The notes: generated by a model not told the origin, from the sequence alone. A stretch of DNA of 14,052 nt from an uncultured Bacilli bacterium (GCA_910577075.1 CAJTKV010000047.1:1-14052), one strand, 5' to 3'; positions 7,147 to 13,806 are shown, counted from the first letter of the stretch. Numbers and translations are program-made.

Positions 7147-7174
7147 GTTATCACGAATGTGACGAGGTGGTCAA
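7147..7174 (-). promoter_or_regulatory. Likely ssb promoter with an overlapping dyad
   Basis: On the minus strand, TTGACC (7174-7169, five of six matches to the -35 consensus) is 16 bp from GATAAC (7152-7147). Initiation near 7140 gives a leader of about 17 nt with AGGAGGT. A small dyad TCAC-N4-GTGA at 7151-7162 overlaps the upstream part of the -10 and could be an operator. This is the only good -35 element seen in the window. Confidence 0.5.
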
Positions 7175-7203
7175 AGTCGCAAATTTAATAATTCAATAGT
7201 ATT

Positions 7204-7270
7204 TCGACAAAATAAAAATGTCGAGGTTAAATAATTTTTAAATTATTCATATTGCTTCGACATTTTATTT
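7204..7270 (-). terminator. sufB terminator with a third repeat arm that permits an alternative hairpin
   Basis: Minus-strand AAATAAAATGTCGA (7270-7257) pairs with TCGACATTTTTATTT (7224-7210) with one bulged base, followed by a T-rich run; an AT-rich inner hairpin (7247-7241 with 7236-7230) sits inside the loop. A third arm TGTCGA (7209-7204) could instead pair with TCGACA at 7224-7219, so the two hairpins exclude each other. The first is a convincing terminator for sufB; the purpose of the third arm is unknown. Confidence 0.6.
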
Positions 7271-7295
7271 ATTAAAATTGATAAAATTTAACTTT

Positions 7296-8597
7296 TTAAC
7301 TAATTTCACGCATTAGACGATTTAATTCAACAGCATATTCCATAGGTAATTCTCTTTTAAAATCATCGATAAAGCCCATTACCAATAGTTCCTTGGCTTT
7401 ATTTTCCGTTAGTCCTTTACTCATAAGATAGAATAATTTTTCTTCACTTATCTTAGAAACAGTAGCTTCATGTTCTAAAATACTCGAATCATTTAAGACG
7501 ACATTTTTAGGTATTGTGTCACTTATCGATTCGTCATCTAGCATTATCGTATCGCATTTAATATGCGCATAGGAATTTTTGGCACTTTCACATATTTTTG
7601 TCGTTCCTCGGTAATTGGCTGTTCCATGAGTACTGGCTATACTCTTAGAGATGATATTACTCTTTGTCTCTTCACCAATATGGATCATTTTAGCTCCGGC
7701 ATCTAACTCTTGATAATCTTTGGCATAGGCAATAGAAATAGAATTACCCACTGCTTTTTTTCCCATTAGAATACATGAGGGATATTTCATCGTAACTTTA
7801 CTGCCGATATTGCCATCTACCCATTCCATCTTGCCATCTTCTAAAACTATAGCTCTTTTGGTTACCAAATTGTAGACATCATTACTCCAGTTTTGAATAG
7901 TAGAATATTTACATTTAGCCGATTTTTTAACATATATTTCGACGACACCAGCATGGAGAGAATTTGCTGAATGAGACTCAGCTGTACATCCTTCTATATA
8001 GGAAAGTTCTGCTCCCTCATCGACAATTATAATCGTTCTTTCAAATTGCCCCAAGGCAATAGAATCAATTCTAAAATAACTCTGTAGTGGTCGATCTAAT
8101 TTAGTGTGAGGAGGAATATATATGAAAGAACCTCCACTCCACAAGGCTCCATTAAGAGCTGTATATTTATTTTCATCATATTTAACTAGATTGTTAAAAT
8201 ACTCTTTAAACAACTCGGGGTATTGCTTCAACGCATCATCACTAGATAAAAATATTACACCTTTATCCTTTAATTCATCTTTGCCAGAGTGATAAATAAC
8301 TTCACTTTCATATTGATTAGTTACACCACTCAAATGTTTTTCTTCGGCATCAATGACTCCCAAAGCTTTAAATTTATTGCGAATATCACAAGAGACATTT
8401 TTCCAATTATCCGTCGAATTTCCCACTTTTTTGTAATAATTTATATTAGCAAAATCAATATCTATCTTAGGTCCAAAGTCGGGATTATCTAATTCCAAAA
8501 ACTTTTGATAAGATTGCAAACGAAATTCTAACATCCATTTGGGTTCTTTTTTACCCTTAGATATCTTTTTTATTAGTTCTTCATTAAGTGTTTCCAT
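7296..8597 (-). CDS. sufB: Fe-S cluster assembly scaffold protein SufB
   Basis: 433 residues, slightly short for SufB (usually about 465), the beta-helical scaffold of the SufBCD complex that builds iron-sulfur clusters in the cytoplasm. The family opening 'EPKWMLEFRL' is at 18-27, Cys204 lies in YIEGCTA, Cys348 in HIKCDT and the conserved EHEATVSKI at 375-383; the cysteines and this last region are the cluster-assembly and SufD-contact residues of the family. The downstream 'FYLMSKGL' motif is also standard. The ATG at 8597 has AAGGAAGTGAT upstream. Unusually, the gene is transcribed alone: it has its own promoter, is preceded by the terminator of an unrelated gene and is followed by its own terminator. 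No sufC, sufD, sufS or sufU is in the window, although in many Bacillota sufB ends a sufCDSUB operon. Confidence 0.95.
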   Translation of the reverse strand: METLNEELIKKISKGKKEPKWMLEFRLQSYQKFLELDNPDFGPKIDIDFANINYYKKVGNSTDNWKNVSCDIRNKFKALGVIDAEEKHLSGVTNQYESEVIYHSGKDELKDKGVIFLSSDDALKQYPELFKEYFNNLVKYDENKYTALNGALWSGGSFIYIPPHTKLDRPLQSYFRIDSIALGQFERTIIIVDEGAELSYIEGCTAESHSANSLHAGVVEIYVKKSAKCKYSTIQNWSNDVYNLVTKRAIVLEDGKMEWVDGNIGSKVTMKYPSCILMGKKAVGNSISIAYAKDYQELDAGAKMIHIGEETKSNIISKSIASTHGTANYRGTTKICESAKNSYAHIKCDTIMLDDESISDTIPKNVVLNDSSILEHEATVSKISEEKLFYLMSKGLTENKAKELLVMGFIDDFKRELPMEYAVELNRLMREIS

Positions 8598-8613
8598 ATA
8601 ACATCACTTCCTT

Positions 8614-8642
8614 ATTATACAAAAAAACAACACATTTTTAAA
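8614..8642 (-). promoter_or_regulatory. Promoter of sufB
   Basis: TATAAT at 8619-8614 on the minus strand, with TTTAAA (8642-8637, four of six) 17 bp upstream. The -35 lies within the terminator hairpin of the preceding gene. The start would be near 8607, about 10 nt before the ATG, with part of the AAGGAAGTGAT site at the RNA's 5' end. Confidence 0.5.
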
Positions 8643-8650
8643 GTGTCGTT
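8621..8650 (-). terminator. Rho-independent terminator of the phospholipase C-like gene
   Basis: AACGACAC (8650-8643) pairs with GTGTTGTT (8633-8626), eight pairs with one G-U, followed by a run of seven T. The gene's stop codon (8640-8638) lies in the loop. Confidence 0.75.
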
Positions 8651-9270
8651 TTTCCTATACGTTTTATTTCATCTAAACAGTATACAGCTGCATATTCAAT
8701 AAAGGGCACTATTTGGTTAATATTAAAAAGATAACTATAATTTCCCTTTTTTTCATTTATCAACTTTATCTTATTTATTACTTCGTAAAAATAATCTTCG
8801 GGAAATTCTTTAATACGACTTTTAGGCAGTGTTGGCAAAGTATAAAATTCATCTAAATTTAAATCATAATATTTCTCTACTTCTTGGTTCATACTCGTAA
8901 AATCATTATAGATGATATCTAAAACGTCTTGGTCTTCTAATACTAGTTTTTCGCCTGTCTTGGTCGTAATAATGTTTTCGTTGACAAAATTAACTAAGAA
9001 TTCATCAAACCATAAAACATCCGTAACTAAGTGTATAAAATAACCAAGGACGAAAGTATCATCTAAGTCTTCTTGATACTTATCTAAAAATATATTAAGT
9101 TCTGGAGTATCACTGTTGGGATTCGTTATAAAATGACTTATTTTCCTCGATGAACCAACTAACTTAGCTGCATCAGGAGCCATCGCACCCAAAAATAATT
9201 CGTTTTGATTTCTCTTTAATACTTCATTGACTTTCTTAGCTACTGCTAAATGTATAATAACTGATGCCAT
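8638..9270 (-). CDS. Zinc-dependent phospholipase C-like protein
   Basis: 210 residues without a signal peptide. Candidate metal ligands follow the order of the Zn-dependent phospholipase C (PF00882-like) superfamily: His7 in VIIHLAV, Asp33 in GAMAPDA, His46 in KISHF, and an HxxxD at His80-Asp84 in YFIHLVTD. The 'LGAxAPD' block and the 'GYxxHLxxD' helix are the usual hallmarks of the bacterial hydrolases annotated this way. Members lacking a secretion signal probably act inside the cell, on an unknown phospho-ester. The start at 9270 has a GGTGAT site 4 nt upstream, and the sequence around it nearly repeats that of the next gene. It has its own extended -10 promoter and terminator. The superfamily is likely; the substrate is unknown. 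Confidence 0.75.
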   Translation of the reverse strand: MASVIIHLAVAKKVNEVLKRNQNELFLGAMAPDAAKLVGSSRKISHFITNPNSDTPELNIFLDKYQEDLDDTFVLGYFIHLVTDVLWFDEFLVNFVNENIITTKTGEKLVLEDQDVLDIIYNDFTSMNQEVEKYYDLNLDEFYTLPTLPKSRIKEFPEDYFYEVINKIKLINEKKGNYSYLFNINQIVPFIEYAAVYCLDEIKRIGKTTL

Positions 9271-9285
9271 AATATCACCATTAAT

Positions 9286-9294
9286 ATTATAGCA
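9286..9294 (-). promoter_or_regulatory. Extended -10 promoter of the phospholipase C-like gene
   Basis: TGC-TATAAT at 9294-9286 on the minus strand. Initiation would fall near 9279, so the transcript would begin almost at the GGTGAT site, about 9 nt before the ATG. No convincing -35 is seen. A hairpin at 9302-9320 lies just upstream. Confidence 0.5.
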
Positions 9295-9317
9295 ATTTTT
9301 CTAATTGTTTTCGACAA

Positions 9318-9863
9318 TTACTCTAAGCATTTGACAATATCTTTAATAACTTTGTTAATTTTTTCTTCTTGTTTTAAGATATCGGTAAAGTCAAGACAAC
9401 AGTCAAATTGGTTTTGATAGATTAAATTGGCTTCAGCACTTTCAATAAATAAACCTAAGGATGTTAAGGCGCCATCTGTCGAATACTCATTATGCGTCTT
9501 GGAACCTATGCATAAGACAATTATTTTTTTATTTTTAAGGCCTTTTATGCTATATAAGGGATTTAGTCTATCGATAAAAATCTTTAAATCACCCGATAAG
9601 GTGTTCCATCTAGTTGGAGTAATAAAGATCAATACTTCTGCTGCATTTATCTTATCAATATTATTTTTCATGTCATCATTAAAATCACATATGCCATTTT
9701 TATCGCAGTCCATGCAGCCGGTGCATAGATATATTTTTTGATTTCCAGGAATTATATTATCACTGCTAATGCGATTTTCCGCTAAGGCATCGCTTATACG
9801 CTGCATTAAATGATAACTATTTCCCTTTCTTCTTGATCCTACTATAAATAAAACTCTTGCCAT
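9318..9863 (-). CDS. NAD(P)H-dependent FMN oxidoreductase with cysteine cluster (iron-sulfur flavoprotein-like)
   Basis: 181 residues in a flavodoxin-like fold. The FMN phosphate loop is GSRRKGNS (9-16), and ITPTRWNTLSGDLKIFIDR (81-99) is the second flavin contact typical of the NADPH-dependent FMN reductase family. Between them lie four cysteines, C47-x2-C50-x2-C53-x5-C59 (CTGCMDCDKNGIC), the compact pattern of iron-sulfur flavoproteins and of related flavin reductases. Whether a 4Fe-4S cluster is bound cannot be told from sequence alone. It is probably a cytoplasmic redox enzyme. The frame is open to 9896, but the ATG at 9863 starts the canonical 'MARVLFIVGS' strand and has GGTGAT 4 nt upstream. 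No clear promoter was found in the 71 bp after the preceding terminator. Confidence 0.85.
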   Translation of the reverse strand: MARVLFIVGSRRKGNSYHLMQRISDALAENRISSDNIIPGNQKIYLCTGCMDCDKNGICDFNDDMKNNIDKINAAEVLIFITPTRWNTLSGDLKIFIDRLNPLYSIKGLKNKKIIVLCIGSKTHNEYSTDGALTSLGLFIESAEANLIYQNQFDCCLDFTDILKQEEKINKVIKDIVKCLE

Positions 9864-9909
9864 TGTATCACCATTAATATTTTGTGTTATTCGCATAGTT
9901 TAATACATT

Positions 9910-9940
9910 AAAAAACTGAAAAGTTTTAAACCTTTCAGTT
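9910..9940 (-). terminator. Strong rho-independent terminator of the first LCP gene
   Basis: AACTGAAA (9940-9933) pairs with TTTCAGTT (9921-9914), and the stem extends inward with a G-U and further pairs, followed by six T. The TGA stop of the gene (9937-9935) is part of the stem. Confidence 0.85.
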
Positions 9941-11383
9941 ATTCATTATTTCATTAATTTTATCATGAGCTCGCTTAACATCTTGAGCATACGGAATCAT
10001 AACATAACGTTTTGACTTTGGTGCTGTATGAGTTGGCGATGAAGCATCAGATCCACTGACTGTCTGGGATTCAAAGTTCCATGAATTCATATTCTCTAAT
10101 TGATCTTTAACTAAAAGAGTTACGACATCTTTAGGCATATCAGTTCGATATAGTTCACTTAAAGAGTTTAATAGTTCATTATATTTGAGCAATAAGGATT
10201 TATTTGTAATAACTTTCTTGATAACAGCTTCAAGTACTTGTTGTTGATTTAATACGCGATGTCTATCTCCTGAAGTATAGGCATATCTTTCTCTTGAATA
10301 TGCTAAGGCATGAGCACCATCCATATGGTTTATGCCCTTTTTAACAGTCCATCCTTTCATATGGTATGAATTAAACTCCCTATCACTATCAATGTCTACT
10401 CCCCCAACTAAGTCAACTAGTTTAACTACTGATGGGAAGCCCACCTTAATGGAATAAGCTATTTCTATATCAAATAAATCTTCAACGGTCTGTCTTGAAA
10501 TGTCGACTCCATATATTCCGGCATGTGTTAGTTTGTCTTTTAAACCAGTTTGTCCATGGACTTGAACATAATAATCTCTTGGAATAGTTGTCATCAAAAC
10601 AGTTTTCGTATTGGGATTAACCGTTAGAATCATATTGACGTCACTTCGAGATTTATTGTATATAACATTGCTCCTAGAATCACTTCCCGATACAAAGATA
10701 TTAAAGGGCTTTAACTCATCGATATGATTATCGGTTATTTTTCTTTCAGTTTTTATCTCAAAAGTATCTAACACTTTATAATCATCATTAAAAGAACAAG
10801 TATCAAGGCAATCGTATATAGAACCAAATTCATCACCTAATATCTCTAAGTAAACAACATCTAAAACCATAGCATCGATTTTTTCGGTGATAAAATCTTG
10901 ATAAATATTGTAGAAGTCTTCATACTCTTTTTTTTCTGTGCTGACTTTATCTTCAACATTTTTTAAAACTTCTTCTCTATGTTCATCGTTAGATAAATAA
11001 CCTAAATCTTTATCTTTTAAATCTTCTATTTTTTCATATTTACTCGACTTTAAAGTAACAACTTTATAAGTGCTTATCTCAATTGTATTATTATTGAATG
11101 CCTTATTTAGAAATTTATTTACATCTCCTAAAGAGAATATGCCAATAAGGGAAATAAGCAATAATAAAGAACAGATAATTCCTCCTACAATCTTCGTCCA
11201 TACTTTCTTTAATAATAGGAGTATTGCCCCTCCAATATTAAGTAAAATGATTACCAGCAATAATATTACATAATACTTTGTTGGCAAGACATTTAAATCG
11301 GTAATATTTTTTATGAATAGACACGATAAGATAATCATAATTATAATAACGGCATATTTTAAAATTGGTAGTATTTTTTTCAT
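9935..11383 (-). CDS. LytR-CpsA-Psr (LCP) family protein with three N-terminal membrane helices
   Basis: 482 residues. Three hydrophobic segments (about 8-28, 36-58 and 63-85) are followed by a solute-binding-protein-like stretch (about 100-212), then the LCP domain (about 226-390). LCP proteins transfer undecaprenyl-diphosphate-linked polymers (teichoic acid, capsule) onto peptidoglycan outside the cell. The domain keeps its acidic and arginine residues: Asp235 in GSDSR, Arg246 and Asp248 in SRSDVN, Arg269 in IPRD, Arg364 and Arg366 in YSRERY, then GDRHRVLNQQQ at 372-382. The role of the inserted segment (LKDKDLGY...AMVLD) is unknown; it may sense a ligand. The ATG at 11383 has TGGAG about 7 nt upstream. 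Its TGA stop supports the standard bacterial code. It is a close paralogue of the next gene, separated by a terminator and its own promoter. Confidence 0.92.
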   Translation of the reverse strand: MKKILPILKYAVIIIMIILSCLFIKNITDLNVLPTKYYVILLLVIILLNIGGAILLLLKKVWTKIVGGIICSLLLLISLIGIFSLGDVNKFLNKAFNNNTIEISTYKVVTLKSSKYEKIEDLKDKDLGYLSNDEHREEVLKNVEDKVSTEKKEYEDFYNIYQDFITEKIDAMVLDVVYLEILGDEFGSIYDCLDTCSFNDDYKVLDTFEIKTERKITDNHIDELKPFNIFVSGSDSRSNVIYNKSRSDVNMILTVNPNTKTVLMTTIPRDYYVQVHGQTGLKDKLTHAGIYGVDISRQTVEDLFDIEIAYSIKVGFPSVVKLVDLVGGVDIDSDREFNSYHMKGWTVKKGINHMDGAHALAYSRERYAYTSGDRHRVLNQQQVLEAVIKKVITNKSLLLKYNELLNSLSELYRTDMPKDVVTLLVKDQLENMNSWNFESQTVSGSDASSPTHTAPKSKRYVMIPYAQDVKRAHDKINEIMNN

Positions 11384-11407
11384 TTTTTCATCTCCAAACT
11401 AACAATT

Positions 11408-11416
11408 ATTATAGCA
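11408..11416 (-). promoter_or_regulatory. Extended -10 promoter of the first LCP gene
   Basis: TGC-TATAAT at 11416-11408 on the minus strand, immediately after the LCP2 terminator; start near 11401, about 18 nt before the ATG. The -35 position (TTTCAA) lies in the terminator stem and is weak. Confidence 0.6.
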
Positions 11417-11420
11417 CAAA

Positions 11421-11450
11421 AGAAAACAAATTGAAATTAATCAATTTGTT
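11421..11450 (-). terminator. Rho-independent terminator of the second LCP gene
   Basis: A perfect ten-pair stem, AACAAATTGA (11450-11441) with TCAATTTGTT (11434-11425), with a six-base loop, followed by TTCTTTT. It begins on the base next to the stop codon (11453-11451). Confidence 0.75.
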
Positions 11451-12950
11451 CTATCCTTCTATCGTTTGTTTAATTTTATTGCGACTCTTTTTAATCGAAT
11501 TGTAATCAGGTGTTGCAATAAAAAGGTCCGTATTAGGGGCACTAAATGTTTTAGCATATTTGCGACCACCATTAACTGATTGCGATTTAAATTTCCATGA
11601 AGTCATATTATTTAATTGCATCTTGACATATTTTGATATTACGCTTCTTGGAACGTCAGTAATATAAAATTGGCTTAAAGAACTTAATACTTGATCATAT
11701 TGAGTTAACAAAGATTGGCTTTTCATCAATTTTTTTAACGTAGCTTGTAAAACTTGCTGTTGATTTAAAACACGATGTCTATCTCCTGATGAGTAGGCAT
11801 ATCTTTCCCTTGCATAGGCTAAGGCATGGGCCCCATCCATATGGTTAATACCTTTTTTTACGTGCCATCCTTTCATATGGTAAGAGTCAAATTCTTGATC
11901 ACTATTGATATCAATTCCCCCAACAAGATCTACCAATTCTACGACGGCAGAAAATCCCATTTTTACGGCATAATTTATTTCTATTCCCATTAAATCTTCG
12001 ACAGTCTGTTTAGTTGTTTCCAAGCCATAGATTCCAACATGACTTAATTTTCCAGTTAATCCCGTCTTGCCATGTGGTAAAACTTCATAATCACGTGGAA
12101 TACTCGTCATAAGTATTGTCTTAGTATTGGGATTTATTGTTAAAATCATATTAACATCGCTGCGCGAATTGGCTTGTATGGTTTTGCTACGCGCGTCACT
12201 TCCCGATATATAGATGTTTATGGAATCTCCTGATTTAATTTTTTCCAATTTCTCTGTTGTCGTAGTTGATGGAGCATTTGGATCAATTGGGGCAGTTGTA
12301 GTATTTGAAACATTTTCTTCCTTTTTTACCTTGGTTTTGACCTCAAAGGTGTCAATGATTCTAATCCTCTTTTCTATATCACTATAATTTTCATCTAAGG
12401 CGCCTAAAAAGCCATCGTCAATTACTAATGCAGAAATTTCATCTTTCAAAAGATAATCAGTTGTAACAAACAAATCTATTTGTTCCTTAAATTCAGGATT
12501 CTCTATCTTTTTACTAACTTCCTTTTTTATTTGATCAATATCTTCATAGAAGTTTAAATAAGATATATCTTTTCCGTTCAAATCTTGTAAGGTATTATAT
12601 TTGCTCGTAGCATTGACGATGATATTATAATTAGTAATATCATAAGTGTAATTTTCAAAAGCATCATCTAAAAACGTATCAGCTTTACCAACATAATTAA
12701 TGCCAGCAACTGACATTGCTATCAATAAGATGTGAATTATAACCGCGATTATTCGCGTCCATACTTTTTTAACTAACAAACATGCTGCTGATAAAATATT
12801 TAATGTTACTATTATAGCAATAAATAATATTAAATATTTTGCTGGTAAAAGATCAATGTGGATAACAGTATAAGTTAGGACAACTGACAATACTGATACA
12901 ACAAAGATAGCTGCTAAGGAAATCAATCTTTTTTGTTTTCTTGTTAACAT
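11451..12950 (-). CDS. LytR-CpsA-Psr (LCP) family protein, paralogue of the 9935-11383 product
   Basis: 499 residues from the ATG at 12950. The architecture matches its neighbour: three membrane segments (about 9-31, 37-59 and 63-85), a solute-binding-like segment (about 100-206) and an LCP domain (about 244-405) with Asp252, Arg263, Asp265, Arg286 in IPRD, Arg381 and Arg383 in the RERY motif, and GDRHR at 389-393. It should also ligate a lipid-linked polymer to peptidoglycan at the outer membrane face. A Thr/Pro-rich linker (about 213-233, with TTTA and STTTT runs) joins the inserted segment to the catalytic domain and is missing in the paralogue. An upstream TTG at 12986 extends the frame, but it precedes the -10 element; AGAGAGGA is 8 nt before the ATG at 12950. 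It is transcribed divergently from an XRE regulator. Confidence 0.92.
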   Translation of the reverse strand: MLTRKQKRLISLAAIFVVSVLSVVLTYTVIHIDLLPAKYLILFIAIIVTLNILSAACLLVKKVWTRIIAVIIHILLIAMSVAGINYVGKADTFLDDAFENYTYDITNYNIIVNATSKYNTLQDLNGKDISYLNFYEDIDQIKKEVSKKIENPEFKEQIDLFVTTDYLLKDEISALVIDDGFLGALDENYSDIEKRIRIIDTFEVKTKVKKEENVSNTTTAPIDPNAPSTTTTEKLEKIKSGDSINIYISGSDARSKTIQANSRSDVNMILTINPNTKTILMTSIPRDYEVLPHGKTGLTGKLSHVGIYGLETTKQTVEDLMGIEINYAVKMGFSAVVELVDLVGGIDINSDQEFDSYHMKGWHVKKGINHMDGAHALAYARERYAYSSGDRHRVLNQQQVLQATLKKLMKSQSLLTQYDQVLSSLSQFYITDVPRSVISKYVKMQLNNMTSWKFKSQSVNGGRKYAKTFSAPNTDLFIATPDYNSIKKSRNKIKQTIEG

Positions 12951-12974
12951 GTAACCATCCTCTCTAACATTAGT

Positions 12975-12983
12975 ATTATAACA
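12975..12983 (-). promoter_or_regulatory. Extended -10 promoter of the second LCP gene
   Basis: TGT-TATAAT at 12983-12975 on the minus strand; start near 12968, about 18 nt before the ATG at 12950. The -35 position (13003-12998, TTTATT) falls inside the first copy of the tandem repeat at 12990-13026, so a protein bound there could block it. Confidence 0.6.
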
Positions 12984-12989
12984 CAATAT

Positions 12990-13026
12990 CTAGTGCAAAT
13001 AAATATAACTGGTGCATAATTTATAA
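12990..13026. repeat. Tandem imperfect direct repeat in the LCP/XRE divergent promoter region
   Basis: Two adjacent copies, 12990-13008 (CTAGTGCAAATAAATATAA) and 13009-13026 (CTGGTGCATAATTTATAA), share CT-GTGCA and end in ATAA. They cover the -35 positions of both divergent promoters. The direct-repeat arrangement suggests a two-site operator; the neighbouring XRE protein is the obvious candidate ligand, by inference only. Confidence 0.5.
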
Positions 13027-13034
13027 CTTTAAGA

Positions 13035-13040
13035 TATAAT
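13035..13040 (+). promoter_or_regulatory. -10 element of the XRE regulator gene
   Basis: A plus-strand TATAAT. Initiation near 13047 leaves a leader of about 29 nt carrying AAGGAAG. No good -35 is visible at 13012-13018, where the second repeat copy lies, so activation or repression there is possible. Confidence 0.5.
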
Positions 13041-13075
13041 ATATCTATAAGTTCATACGAAAGGAAGTATTAAGT

Positions 13076-13348
13076 ATGGGAATGTTTAGCAAAGATGATG
13101 AAAATTATGTCTATGAATTAGTAAGTAAAAATATCACGAGAATTCGCGAAATGCGCGGACTTACCAAAAAGGAGTTAGCAGAGAAAACTTTCTTTAATCC
13201 ACACTTTATATATAATATTGAAAATATGAATTATTATCAGACTTTTTCTATACCTACTCTTGTTCTCTTAGCTAGAGGTTTAGATGTCATATTCGCGAAT
13301 TCTTTATGGAAGATGAAGAGCTCGAAAACAAAGAAACAGAATAATTAG
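13076..13348 (+). CDS. XRE-family (Cro/CI-type) helix-turn-helix regulator
   Basis: 90 residues and the only plus-strand gene. Residues about 16-74 form a Cro/CI-type HTH domain: 'VSKNITRIREMRGLTKKELA' runs through helices 1-2, 'FFNPHFIYNIEN' is the recognition part, and 'SIPTLVLLARGLDV' is the usual last helix pair. There is no further domain, only a basic tail (KMKSSKTKKQNN). It should be a small dimeric DNA-binding protein. The ATG at 13076 has AAGGAAG about 10 nt upstream; the second ATG at 13082 is too far away. It is divergent from LCP2 with shared repeats between them, suggesting control of LCP2 and itself. Its stop overlaps the convergent gene's stop by 4 bp. Confidence 0.88.
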   Translation: MGMFSKDDENYVYELVSKNITRIREMRGLTKKELAEKTFFNPHFIYNIENMNYYQTFSIPTLVLLARGLDVIFANSLWKMKSSKTKKQNN

Positions 13349-13362
13349 ACATTCTGTTTCTT
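13331..13362. terminator. Bidirectional terminator between convergent genes
   Basis: AAGAAACAGAAT (13331-13342) and ATTCTGTTTCTT (13351-13362) form a perfect twelve-pair stem with an eight-base loop. It is followed by T-rich sequence on the plus strand and by TTTTCG on the minus strand. Both stop codons (TAG 13346-13348 plus, TAA 13347-13345 minus) lie in the loop, so both genes' last codons build the stem. Confidence 0.85.
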
Positions 13363-13785
13363 TTTCTTTCTAAATTGATTCTTATCTCTGGCTTTTTTAA
13401 CTAAATTGCGCATATCATTATCAAAATCCATCCGTGATTTGACTATTTCTAATTTTTCTTTTCTATCGATAAAGTAGTATTCAATGGTTATAAGTTCTAA
13501 CTCATTGGGCTTTAATTTATCTAATATGATATTTAAGTTGCGCATTATTATTTCGTGATAAGCGCTTATTTTTCCTTCAATAGGATTACATGAATGAATG
13601 GATATGTCGTGTAATTCCTTAATTACTTGTTCATACACTTCTATTGATTTATTTATTTTACTAAGAGAATAATTAAATAGATCTAAAAACTCCGTATCAT
13701 GAGAAATTATATCCTTTCTTCCCTTACCATAATCCGATTTATATGTACTAACTATAACGGGTAATTTGTAATCATAATTATACAT
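13345..13785 (-). CDS. Uncharacterised 146-residue protein, possibly with a degenerate sigma-region-4/ArpU-like C-terminus
   Basis: I do not recognise this protein. It has no signal peptide or membrane segment and is mostly helical, with predicted helices at about 32-64, 73-92 and 93-135. The second half, 'LKPNELELITIEYYF' followed by EIVKSRMDFDNDMRNLVKKAR, resembles the helix spacing of sigma-70 region 4 or ArpU-like phage regulators, but the match is loose. The tail is strongly basic (RKKKKQNV). The ATG at 13785 is 5 nt from AGAGGA. A leader hairpin or operator (13807-13832) and an extended -10 promoter precede it. It converges on the XRE regulator and shares its terminator. A nucleic-acid-binding role is a guess from charge and context. 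Confidence 0.7.
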   Translation of the reverse strand: MYNYDYKLPVIVSTYKSDYGKGRKDIISHDTEFLDLFNYSLSKINKSIEVYEQVIKELHDISIHSCNPIEGKISAYHEIIMRNLNIILDKLKPNELELITIEYYFIDRKEKLEIVKSRMDFDNDMRNLVKKARDKNQFRKKKKQNV

Positions 13786-13806
13786 TTCATTCCTCTTTTC
13801 TAATTA

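Noticed and set aside
9302..9320. Hairpin TAATTGT/ACAATTA after the FMN oxidoreductase as a terminator
   Set aside because: A seven-pair AT-rich stem with no T-run on either strand; not convincing as an intrinsic terminator.
9864..9896. Upstream start for the FMN oxidoreductase
   Set aside because: The family's first strand begins at the ATG at 9863, which has a GGTGAT site; the extension adds no conserved sequence.
9935..9937. TGA read as tryptophan (mycoplasma code)
   Set aside because: The TGA sits at the natural end of the LCP protein within its terminator stem, and tryptophan is encoded by TGG throughout.
12951..12986. TTG start adding 12 residues to the second LCP protein
   Set aside because: The extension contains the TATAAT promoter box, so it would not be transcribed; the ATG at 12950 has a clear ribosome binding site.
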